DNA from: Balanoglossus misakiensis
Lineage: Eukaryota > Hemichordata
DNA length: 64,000 nt
Assembly (NCBI GenBank): GCA_040954595.2
Contig: CM082577.2
Location: 1,364,001 to 1,428,000 of the forward strand
Reading direction: 5' to 3'
In this document: positions 1 through 24,593 of the stretch, piece by piece
Layout: each line of letters starts with the position of its first letter
Position numbering within the stretch: position 1 is the first letter of the stretch
Position numbers and translations under genes: made by a program
Notes under the pieces: model-generated
Told to the model about the DNA's origin: nothing
The model's input: only the letters and a program-made list of their open reading frames with translations
The model's database searches: none

Positions 1-13
1 TACCGGTGAACAC

Positions 14-3000
14 ATGGCAGGTAAGATATCGTACAAGTGTGATTTTACAAATTTATTTTTTATCGAGCTGTCTTGATGGAGTGAATGATACATGTAGGGT
101 ACCGTTTGGTGATAGAGGCCATGTCGAGGAAGCAGGAAGTGTTGAGACTTCATTTTTCGCCGCTGCTCAATTTCTTTAGTATGAAAATCTGCAGTCTGCG
201 CCTGCAGTAATTTTACCAAAACCATTTCGTACACAATTTGTTATTTTTAAACGTACACCACCAATGTAAACACTCCGACAAAATTACATAATATTCGCAA
301 AATATCTTTTGTTGACATTGGCAGGAAAGAGGAAGCCAGTTCCGCGGAATTGGACATGCCTTCCACCCACAACATAGCAATATAAATATGTTTAAATATG
401 AATTTAATATGTTAAGTATGATCTCAACTGGTGTGCTGTCAGGAAGTGATCTTGGCGACAAATATTTTCTGAGATTCATTGACAAAAATTCAGATTTGGT
501 AGTGTTCTACAGATGGCCATGAACAGTTAGTAATGGCCATCTGTTCAGTCTATGTAACCAGATCTGACAAAGAGCTCTGAATGTGAAATGTTAAAGGCAC
601 GTAAGCTGTAACTTTTGGGATAATTTTCATAATTTTTGTTTCAAACTGCACTACCATTAGTCCATGCAGATGAAGGCAGTGAACTATGAACAAGCATTAT
701 AAACCCTAAATATGAGTGCATATGCAAGTTTTAACCAGATAAATAATAAAGCTTTGCCGCAAGCGATTATGGCCGCCACCGTGGGAATATGCAAGAAACA
801 ATGAAAATGTTGCATTTCCGGTTATGAAACTTCATAAACAAAACATGACCTCATCCACTTGAGCTCATGGAAGTAAATGTACACCACTGAGACATCAGAT
901 TTTCACTTTTCATTGCAATATTGCACTTTTTTAAAAATTTCAGGAATTTTCGTTTTTCTTTAATTTTTGGCCATTTTGTCATAAATAAGTGTTGAGCTTG
1001 ATATATTATCATGAAATAGCATTTAATAGATATAATTAAAAGCATATATGAGATTATTTAAAACATTGATTTTTTATCCAGTTGCAGCTTACGTGCCTTT
1101 AAGTGAGTATTTTACAAGTTGCAGTGCATTTGAGTGAGCGAATTGCTGTCAGGAATAGAATTTTAAAAAATGTATTATATTTTGTTGCCAAGGATGCTGA
1201 TGATCATGCAGAATGTATCAGTGTTCGCAATTTGATGGGAACATGCAACACAGATGCAGGATGTGTAACTGTTACAAAGTCTTCATAGAAAGCTAGATAT
1301 AGCCAATTAGAATCCATCTTAGGGTACATCATGCGTGGCAGGGCTGTCTCACATCGCCGTAAGACACAGCCCTGCCACACAGAGCAGCTAATCATGGTAC
1401 CGTGTTACCGACACACGCACAAATGTAGAGACAGGGTCTCCAGATTATCTGCATTTGTACTCCGTTGTATTGTATTCCTCTTTACAGATCTAACTCCTGA
1501 AGAAGAAGAGCTTCTGGTTGAAATAAGAAAAAAGAAAGAACAACTGATGAGAGAAATTCAGGTAAGTAGGCAGGGGAAAAAAGACTGGGAATTCGCAAGT
1601 GTCTCCATTGATGTTAATTAATGGAACCATTTTATTACACAGGAAAGACCCAGAGCTCTATGAGACTACATAATGTCTTGGAAAATTAATGTGTATCAAC
1701 ATTTCCAAGACAACTTTTTGGTACAAAGTATATTGGGGGGGGGGGGGGGGGGGGAGTAGGGGTATATAGATACGCTTCAGTTGTACATTTTGTAAATTGT
1801 TTTATTGACTTATTGGCCAATTTTCTGAATAAACTGTTTAGGCAGGAAGGCATCTAGTCATGAAATCAGTGAAAGTTGAAAGAATGTCAAGATGCGGTTC
1901 ATTGCTCGGTGTGTTACTGTCAAGAGGTCAAGTAACTACATTGAACTAACATTATGTTAATTTATTAGTTATGAGGAAGTGTGCTGTAACTATTTTCTGA
2001 CTATTCTATCCAGTAGTGCTCCTAGTCTTCAAGGGATGGCTGCGTTACAGTTTCCTCAAGATTGTTTTATCACCAGTATGGCCTGTAATTGAATGATACA
2101 CCTACATATACAGTCAGCATCCACAGCCCACATCAAATTCTTCCCTGCTGTGTTTGCCTGAAATTAAATAACATTGTGTTGATTGCCTCATGCTGGCTGC
2201 CCAACTAGGGCACCAGGAGGGCCAGTAATTTGATGTGTGGTAATTGTCAATTACCAGCCTTGTGTTTATTGTCTTTCGCTTTTCTTGGTAGCCTTCTGCA
2301 GGAAGTGTTTATTTATAAAGTCAGGGTGTGCACTTCCTGATAACCATTAGGCTACCATAATGTTAGTTTGATGTACTTGTTTGACCTCTCACAGTGACCC
2401 AGTGGGCGATGGACCCGCATCTTCATATTCTGTCAACTTTCATCAATTTCATGACTGGATTATTTCCTGTCAAAACATAAGCCACAGTTTAGAGTTTTGT
2501 GGTTAAAATGTATGGTGAATGAGAGAAGAGTCATTGACTTTCAAAAAGAGCATGAGATGATCAGTCCACTGAATCAGCTGTTAGACAAGTTGGCCCAGTT
2601 GATGTAAACATATATGGAAAGTTTTGTAATGAGGTGATTCAGCCAAGGTTGAGTGGTTTCTTATAGCACGAAAGGGTGATAGGCCCAGCCTCAATTTTTT
2701 GTATCTGGAAGTAATTGTGAATGCATGTGACTTGGCCTTGCCTTGTCAGCCCTCTTGGGACTTGTAACACTGTCCCTGTGAATTCTACTTCAACAGAAAA
2801 TTTATCCATGGTATATAATAAAGTTTACTCAACAATAATACTGATAACAGTAAAGTGTAGACCAATGATAATTTCTAATAAGTTGTTTCTTTATTTTGCT
2901 AACAGCAACTGAAAGATGAGATAGCTGATGTTAATGATGAACTCATGAAGACCCATGAAATAGACGATAGCAGGTAAGCCAGTCTTGGTATTGTCCATGC

Positions 3001-6000
3001 AAATTCAACTCGAAATTCTACTTTCATATCATTTGTTGTTTGCATCATGTGATGTTTATGATCATATGTATGCAACTTTTCAGTCTTACATGTATCTGAA
3101 AAAAATCATAAATGCAGTAGATCAATAGTAAGTCATGTCATTCATACAGTGAAACATGTAGTAATTGGTTTTGTTTGTATCTTCATTTAATTATGAAGTG
3201 GCAAGACTGATATCAGAACCAGAAGAATGATGACTGGCACAAGGAAGTTTAACATGGATCCCAAAAAGGTAAACAAAACTATTCAGTGTATGTTTTCCTG
3301 TCATCCAGAAACTCTTTCTCTAAAACAAGCAATAATGCATTTAACTGTCAGTCAGAGTGGCAAAAGTTAATAATCATATTCTTGTTTTCTGATGCAGGGT
3401 ATAGAATATCTGATAGAGAATGACTTGCTGAAAGAGACTCCAGACAATGTGGCACAGTTTCTGTACAAAGGAGAAGGTCTGAATAAGACTGCTATTGGGG
3501 ACTACTTAGGAGAAAAGTAAGTGCAATCCCCAGCTCACAATTCATGCTTATTATGTCACTCTTACAGCCAATTTCCCCATCATATATAAAGTGAATGTTT
3601 TCATACTTGCTCTCTGTGTTTGATTTCAGGAAAGATTTCAACATCGCAGTGATGGAAGCCTTTGTTGGACTTCATGAATTTGCTGATATGATTCTTGTGC
3701 AGGCACTTCGGTAAGTCAACCCAGTCTACAACATCAACATTAATTGAAGTAATCCCTCCCTATGTCCCACCCCTGATGGGTAACTTGTAGAAATGACATG
3801 TCTCATCTCATCGACAGCAAAGTCATGAATTTTTGTTTCACTGATTTGCAGACAATTCTTATGGAGTTTTCGATTGCCTGGGGAAGCACAGAAGATAGAT
3901 AGGTTAATGGAGGCATTTGCTAAGAGATATTGTGAAAGCAATCCTGCAATCTTTACAACAACTGGTAAGTCTGTTCTCGTTGTGCACTGTGGTATTTAAA
4001 AGTGCCTTGGGTTTTTGTGTATTAAAAATCTGTGTTCTTGCAGCCTATAGTTGACCATGGTTTTAGATTCAATACATGAATGTCAGTACCTACATGTAAC
4101 ACCATGACCAGTAACCTGTAGGCCAAGTGTCAATGCCAATGTCTGGATGAGTTATTCACTGAAGGCCACATTGCTCGTACAGTGACCTTCTTGATCCAAG
4201 CATCAGCAACTGTTGGCGGTCAACTTACAGTCAGTGGCATTGAGACCAACTGTTGTAATATCTCCAAACTAGTCAGAAAATACAGTACCCTTATGATTTC
4301 CTCTTTTGCAGACACCTGTTATGTTCTCTCATTTGCCATTATCATGTTAAATACAAGTCTGCACAATCCTAGTGTGCGAGATAAACCTGCTGTTGAAAGG
4401 TTTATTGATATGAACAGAGGAATAAACGATGGCGGAGATCTCCCCAGGGAGCTGCTGGAGGTGGGTTTCTATTGTCACGTTTTTAGTCAAACCTGCATTA
4501 GCGGCCACCTCTATATAAGTGACCACTCTGTTACAGTCCCTGGGCAATTAACATGTACATTAATTGACCTGTCTATAAAGGCCACCTGTCTATGAAGGCA
4601 AGTTTAGGAAAGTCCCTGACTGGCCACTGTAGACAGCTTTGACTGTATCGGTAGAAATAAAAGCACAGTAAATTACATGTAAGCAAATCTGATTGAAATG
4701 TTTGCATGCTAAAACAAATGAGTCTGTACTTCACACAGACGTAATGAAGAGAGAGAGAGCAGTTTGTCAGATAAACTTGATTTCTCACACTTATTTTTTT
4801 ACAGAGTTTGTATGAAAGCATAAAGAAAGAACCGTTTAAGATTCCTGATGATGATGGCAATGATCTGACTCACACTTTCTTCAACCCTGACAAAGAAGGA
4901 TGGCTCATGAAGCAAGGTGAGTTTGTCTTTCTCTCTCTCTCATGCCTGGCGTGTCACTACATCCTATCATTGTCTTCCACTCGTTAATATAGCATGCCAG
5001 TCTGTCGTTACATACTTTACAGTCAATTAATAATATGTAACTTATCTGTGTGTGATATCGTAATTAACTGCTTCACCGTAATGTCAAGATATTTTCATCA
5101 TCACACAAACATACATGTTGAATAGAATTCAGATTACAGCCTTGATCTTGATATGTCCAGAGATATAGGAACTGATGAATGACCTAAAAAATTCAGGTTA
5201 AGGTCATCCCCCACCTCTGTTTACCTTTCAGTCTCCTCAACATTGTTGATATTGAACTCTTGAATGTTAGCAATGGCATATGTCAAGGTCATGAACACAT
5301 AAAGTTTTACGGAAATCACAGAGACGATGTTACCTCTGTAGAAAATATTGTTTTATTTGAGAACACATTCACGGCGATGGCTTTATTAACAAATTCAAAG
5401 ACATTCATTCTGTGGAACGACAAACGTTTTTGAAAATAGTCATCATGCCATCAGAAAGCTTTGTTAATTGTACTGATAGTTGACCATGGCTGAACTAACT
5501 GGATGGCTCGTGGTTGTCTCAGTAACATAGGCTGACTAAAATGCATGTTTTCATGGCATGTATGTGTGTACCCATATTCACCAGATAGGGGACCATCACA
5601 TGTTGTATTGTATGTGTGTAGAATTCCATGCTAGTGTAACATTTTGTGTTGTCAATGTGCCGAAACACCACAATGTGACATGTCATGACGTAATGTGCTG
5701 TACTCTGCAGTGTACTGTTGTGTTATAGTGTGGCGCATTCTGTGAAGTGACATGCCTCATTGTGGTGTTGTGCTGCATAGCATATCTGACCCCCATATTC
5801 CATGTGAATGTTACTGCACTTCATCCATAATGCATGCAATGTCTATCCCATTCTCAATTCATTCCATCAGCTACTGCTGAGACTGCAAAGCAAATGCACC
5901 TCTCTGCAATGCTTCATCACAAAATTCACTGTAAATATCAAATGTCATCATCTTCATTTCATCATTCACTGGATAACAAATAAATTCCTCGGTATTTGAT

Positions 6001-8559
6001 GGGTAAATAAAGATTCCATAAAATCGAACTATTAATGGTGATGTTTGATTCTGAAGTCCCTTTTATCAATAATGGACCAAATTGGAATCATTGAAACATT
6101 TTAAAAAATGTTGTATTGACAAGCTAACCTCTTTCTGACGATTACCCATCATTCTCTGCTTCTTTTCTCTTGTTTCTAAACACATACTGGCTCTCTGGCA
6201 AATTTAAATGCTTATTATGAAACCAGGAGGTTAGTTGCAGACACAAAATCTTTCCTTGGGTTTATCAGTGTTGTTTTTTTTCTTCCCTTCTTGTAACATA
6301 GTGTGCATGTAAAATATTCTTTGGTGTGCATGTGTAGGTTGCAGATACATACATGTACCTGCAGGTTTGGTTTTTTTTATCTGACAAAGCTTTCTGTATT
6401 AGTCATATTAATGGATACTTTATTGAGTTTGGATTGGTTTAACCCTTTCACCCCCAGTTCCCGCTTAAGAGGTCCGACCTCATCATAGAAAACAATGGAT
6501 TTGGGTTGAACCATTGTGGTGAAAGGGTTAATTTTCAATGCTTGGTAGGGTTTTAATCTCCAATGTGCCATGCAGTAATAGTCTACCGATCAAGATGTTT
6601 TGAATTCAGTTTTGTAACATAATCGTTTGGTTCAGAATGTTGTAGATGAGCTCCAACTCAATCCCTTGACTGTTATTTGATAATTTTGAAGATACAAGTC
6701 CTGACAATTTGACTCATGACATTTGTGCTGTACAGCTAATCGCATGTAAATAGTATGTGTTTTTCAGCTAAAAATGGGTGAATGTAAATTCTGCTAGGCT
6801 ACAGTAATGTTAGAATTTACTAGTCTCACATCGCTGTGACATTTATTAGTCTGTCAGTGGCCTGACATTGTGTTATTGCAGTTTGATCAGCGTTTTTGCC
6901 TGACACTTTCTGACATTCACATTATGCTAGTGGGACAGCTGGCCTTTCATTAGAGTGTCATTGCACTGACATTTAGTGTTATGCTAGTAAGGCTGAGGGT
7001 GTCACCAATCTCACATTAATGTTACACTAATGTTTCATTGTTCTGACACTTGTGTTATGCCAGTATGAGACACACAGTGTCACTTGGCTCACATTAGTGT
7101 AACATTAATCTAAAAATCATTAGTGTTACACTTGTATGACTCACTTGTCTGACAGTGGAAGTTCACTAGTGTCACATTAGCATCACACCCGTCATGATAT
7201 GTTTTCCGACGCCAAATGTTGCATAAATGAAAGTGTTCCAACACTAGTCTAACAACAGCATTGACTGCAATTTGACATTAGTCTATCACTGAGCTGACAT
7301 CAATGTCAAACTAGCCTGATTCTGCTAGTAATGTTACACTAACATGACCAATTCTTTTCAAGGCTTGCCCACAATTTTCATAGACATGATTGACACATAA
7401 TACTGACTCTTCTGCACAGCAGCATGTGACATACGAAAGACTCGATCGCATCATTTGTTTATCAATACATGTTTTATCACTAACCTCTTTGTTCTGCCAT
7501 GATCCCTTGCTGTATTTTCACAGGTGGTAGAGTGAAAAACTGGAAGAGAAGGTGGTTTATTTTAACAGATAATTGTTTGTATTATTTTGAATACACAACG
7601 GTGAGTAGACTGAACTTTTCACCTTGCTATTTGCATTTTCTTTGTCCAGCGGCTATGTAAGCATTTTGAAACATTCTTTCAAAGTCTAGCCAGAATTTCT
7701 TTCACATACTTGTGTATCCTATGCATTGTTTGTGTGTGTATCATGTGTGTGTGTACAGTATGTGTGTTAATTTACTAATTTACATTTTGTCTTGCAGGAT
7801 AAAGAACCCCGTGGTATCATTCCCTTGGAAAATCTCCAAGTCAAATGTATTGATGACAGCAAAAAAGCTGTAAGTGTTAGCAGCTTAATGGACCGATAGT
7901 TCACAGTGATTTTGTAGAGCAAAACAATAGTGATACCAATTGAAGAAAAAGGGACATGAGTGTTGTTATAAAGTTATTCAGGCACGATGTCACTTTCTTC
8001 AATGATTTGTATATTTTGATTTGTTTTGCAGTGGTCTTTTGAGCTGTATTCAGATGATGAGAAAGAGGTCATTAAAGCTTGCAAGACTGATAAAGATGGC
8101 AAGGTTGTCGAAGGTGAGTCCTGGCCTCTTTCATGAATATGTTACGAATGGGTGGGTCTGTCACCCAGTAGAGTATTTAAAGAGTGTGTTAGTGTACATT
8201 CTATGGTGTTTGAAGAAATTGAGATGTGTTTTGATATCTTTAGGGAGACATCAAGTGTATAGGATGTCTGCAGGCTCAGAAGAGGAACGAGAGATTTGGA
8301 TTAAGTGTATCAGGTAATTATTGTCTTCAGTTCTTGCAAAGTAGTAGAATCACTTTTCCTCTGATCTTTGAAGGACTACAGTATTCTGCTAATTTACACA
8401 AACGATTTGTCACAAAATAAATAAATTCCATTGAACACTAAATCAGTTTGTTGAAGGCGACTCATGTATTGTTTTTATGTTCACAGAGCCAGTATCAGCA
8501 AGGATCCGTTTTATGACATGTTGGTAGCCAGGAAGAAGAAAGCCACGCACAAAATGTAA
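14..8559 (+). CDS. Cyth: Cytohesin, ARF guanine-nucleotide exchange factor (coiled coil, Sec7, PH)
   Basis: Fourteen coding exons: 14-20, 1488-1561, 2906-2973, 3199-3268, 3398-3516, 3630-3710, 3852-3964, 4312-4460, 4805-4916, 7524-7600, 7798-7869, 8032-8113, 8244-8313, 8487-8559. All junctions are GT-AG with matching phases and sum to 388 codons plus TAA. Cytohesins activate ARF GTPases at membranes rich in phosphoinositides. Residues 1-55 form the charged N-terminal coiled coil ([13 protein letters not shown]). Sec7 spans about 66-250 and keeps the catalytic glutamate finger ([12 protein letters not shown], Glu about 151) and the NTSLHNP motif. The PH domain is about 258-376 ([17 protein letters not shown]), and a basic tail (RKKKATHKM) ends the protein. 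Length fits the family (about 400). The start is the only inferred part: the first exon supplies just Met-Ala plus one base, and any upstream exon would lie off the window. Confidence 0.95.
591..1102. mobile_element. MITE-like element with 23-bp terminal inverted repeats and TTAA ends
   Basis: Positions 591-613 and 1080-1102 are inverted copies of each other, with one mismatch in 23 bases (outer part TTAAAGGCACGTAAGCTG). Both ends start with TTAA, which fits insertion at a TTAA target as used by piggyBac-type transposases, although the repeat does not begin CCC as is usual for that superfamily. The 466-base interior is AT-rich and has no transposase open frame, so this is a non-autonomous copy. 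Confidence 0.75.
1335..1378. repeat. Short GC-rich perfect inverted repeat (hairpin)
   Basis: GTGGCAGGGCTGT at 1335-1347 is repeated in inverted orientation at 1366-1378, separated by 18 bases. The stem is 13 bp without mismatch and can be extended by a CT/AG pair across a two-base bulge. It lies in a cytohesin intron, about 110 bases before the coiled-coil exon. The stem is too short for an ordinary microRNA precursor. Confidence 0.7.
1735..1754. repeat. Poly-G tract (20 G)
   Basis: An uninterrupted run of 20 G in cytohesin intron 2. Its length should be treated with caution because homopolymers are error-prone in sequencing. Confidence 0.9.
1840..2475. mobile_element. Foldback-like element with long diverged inverted arms
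   Basis: The stretch from about 1840 to 1998 matches the reverse complement of about 2318-2475 over roughly 155 bases with substitutions and small gaps. Shared blocks include AGTCATGAAAT, GAAAGTTGA, AAGATGCGG, GAGGTCAA and AACTAACATTATG. A second, inner pair is visible: CACATCAAATT near 2130 and AATTTGATGTG near 2227. The arrangement resembles a foldback or large-hairpin transposon remnant inside cytohesin intron 2. No coding capacity was found. Outer limits are approximate. Confidence 0.7.
6439..6531. mobile_element. piggyBac-type MITE (93 bp)
   Basis: The ends are perfect 14-base inverted repeats: TTAACCCTTTCACC at 6439-6452 and its complement at 6518-6531. TTAA target duplications followed by CCC...GGG termini are the hallmark of piggyBac-superfamily elements. 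With only about 65 bases inside it cannot encode a transposase, so it is a miniature non-autonomous copy. Confidence 0.85.
6790..7340. repeat. Degenerate array of short TAGTGT/ACATTA motifs
   Basis: About 550 bases in cytohesin intron 9 are crowded with variants of CACATTAGTGT, TAGTGTTAC and ACTAATGT in both orientations, at irregular spacing. It looks like an old, decayed tandem or palindromic satellite. Limits are judged by eye. Confidence 0.5.
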
Positions 8560-10038
8560 TGCAGTCAGATGTGAAACCCAAAATTTAGGGCTTCTCTACA
8601 CAATTCCTGCAACATGGACTAATCCACAGTGGGACCGAACCATTTTTTCAGGGATCATAGGGGTGGATTGTTAATTGTTAATTAGAAAGAAGAGTCAGTC
8701 TGTATTTTGTGATTTGACTTCTGATGTGCAATCATGTCAGATTTAAAAACTAGCTTTTGCATGTACATGCATCTTCAATGGGAATAAATAGACTTAGTGA
8801 TTGTCGAGAGTTACTAAAAGTTATGTATGCATCATAGTATGCTCTCTGTGAGAGCAAAGTAGCATTATGATGGCTTAAAGGCCCAATAACAATCCAAAAA
8901 TCAGGATAATCGAAATTCTTTTATTAGAGGGGCAAAATACTATTCATTCTCGTGCATCATATTGATATGGTATTTATGGGGTCAGTAGATTTAAGCAGAA
9001 GAATATGGGGGCTTAGTTTCTTGCATCATCATGTCTTAAAACTCATTTTGAAAGATGCTGATCAATGAGTATGGTGACGGTGGTATTCACATAGAAACTA
9101 TACATAAATATAATATATATATAACGTTCTCTCTATTGTGGGGCTGGTTCCTGCAAACATGTTCTCACACGTCCAATAAAAAAATGATTTGTATTTGAAA
9201 TTTCTTGTGAAAATTATGCAAATTAATTGCAAAATTTTGTTTTTGAAATTGTTAGTGTCAGTGTTCCAGGAATGGACTTTATGGTTATAAACAAATATGT
9301 TTTGAAATCTGTTAGCTTTTTACTTTTTGGCTAATTCCCTGAGTATAGCCATATATCTCCCACGAAACAACTCTATGTTGTACTTATAGGCCTACTTCAG
9401 AATAAATTGTCACAGATAGACAACTGCAGTGTTCTAATGGAATGTTTCACAAAAATGTGTAATTTTTTCTATTCAGTTCTGTGCAGAAATACTGTACAAT
9501 AGTGCATGAAGTTATTCACTAGTGATGTGACAATCTGTGTTGAATGTTATCTTACAATAAACAGTGGTATATACATCAAGTTAAAGTTTTCTTATCTCTG
9601 TATCATATTATTTGAATGCTAGTATCAGGAACCATACCAAGTATGCATGAAATAACACTGACAACACTATCAGGCATTTAAGTGTTTTAATATTTCAGTA
9701 TGGAATTGTCATAAATACAGTACAATTAGTAATAAAATGTTACTGCATCTTGTCACAGTGTACAATAAAGTCTTCAGCTGTTTAACTGTCACAAGACAAG
9801 CTTTAAAGAAGAAGTTTGTCCCCTATGTCATGGTGTGTATGAACTATTGGCAAGGAACACAAACATGACATCTTGAAATGGTGAGAATTCCAGAATCTGG
9901 AAGACTGGTATTTCTGGCATGAAATTTCAAATGACGAGGGTTGGAAAAAATAGAAGGAATGTCAAAACATTTTCATAATTTAAAAGTTAATTCCAAAAAA
10001 ATGATCATTGTCAACTTTGAATGTTTTAATATCAGTTT
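8560..10038. other. Convergent intergenic region: 3' UTR of cytohesin and of fibropellin-like gene A
   Basis: No coding region was found between the cytohesin stop at 8559 and the stop of gene A at 10039. AATAAA signals on the + strand at 8783-8788, 9556-9561, 9731-9736 and 9764-9769 are candidate cytohesin polyadenylation sites. On the - strand only ATTAAA-type variants are obvious, for example at 9686-9691. Confidence 0.6.
9556..9561 (+). terminator. Candidate cytohesin polyadenylation signal AATAAA
   Basis: AATAAA about 1 kb after the stop codon. It is one of several in the 3' region; the earlier one at 8783 and the later ones at 9731 and 9764 could be used instead. Confidence 0.4.

Positions 10039-24593
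<14,555 letters not shown>

Larger units (their letters stand above)
21..1487 (+). other. Cytohesin intron 1
   Basis: Intron from the GTAAGA donor after the start exon to the TTTACAG acceptor before the coiled-coil exon. It holds the 512-base inverted-repeat element at 591-1102 and the hairpin at 1335-1378. No other gene is visible; the short open frames here lack recognisable domains. Confidence 0.75.
4917..7523 (+). other. Cytohesin intron 9 (2.6 kb), splits the PH-domain glycine loop
   Basis: The largest cytohesin intron. It divides the codon of the first glycine of the PH loop (exon 9 ends CAA G, exon 10 starts GT GGT AGA). It contains TG-rich low-complexity sequence at about 5560-5780, a TTAA-bounded MITE at 6439-6531 and a degenerate motif array at about 6790-7340. 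I see no other coding exon. Confidence 0.8.

Noticed and set aside
4182-4595. 137-codon frame as a stand-alone gene
   Set aside because: It is the cytohesin Sec7 exon 4312-4460 read through into both flanking introns.
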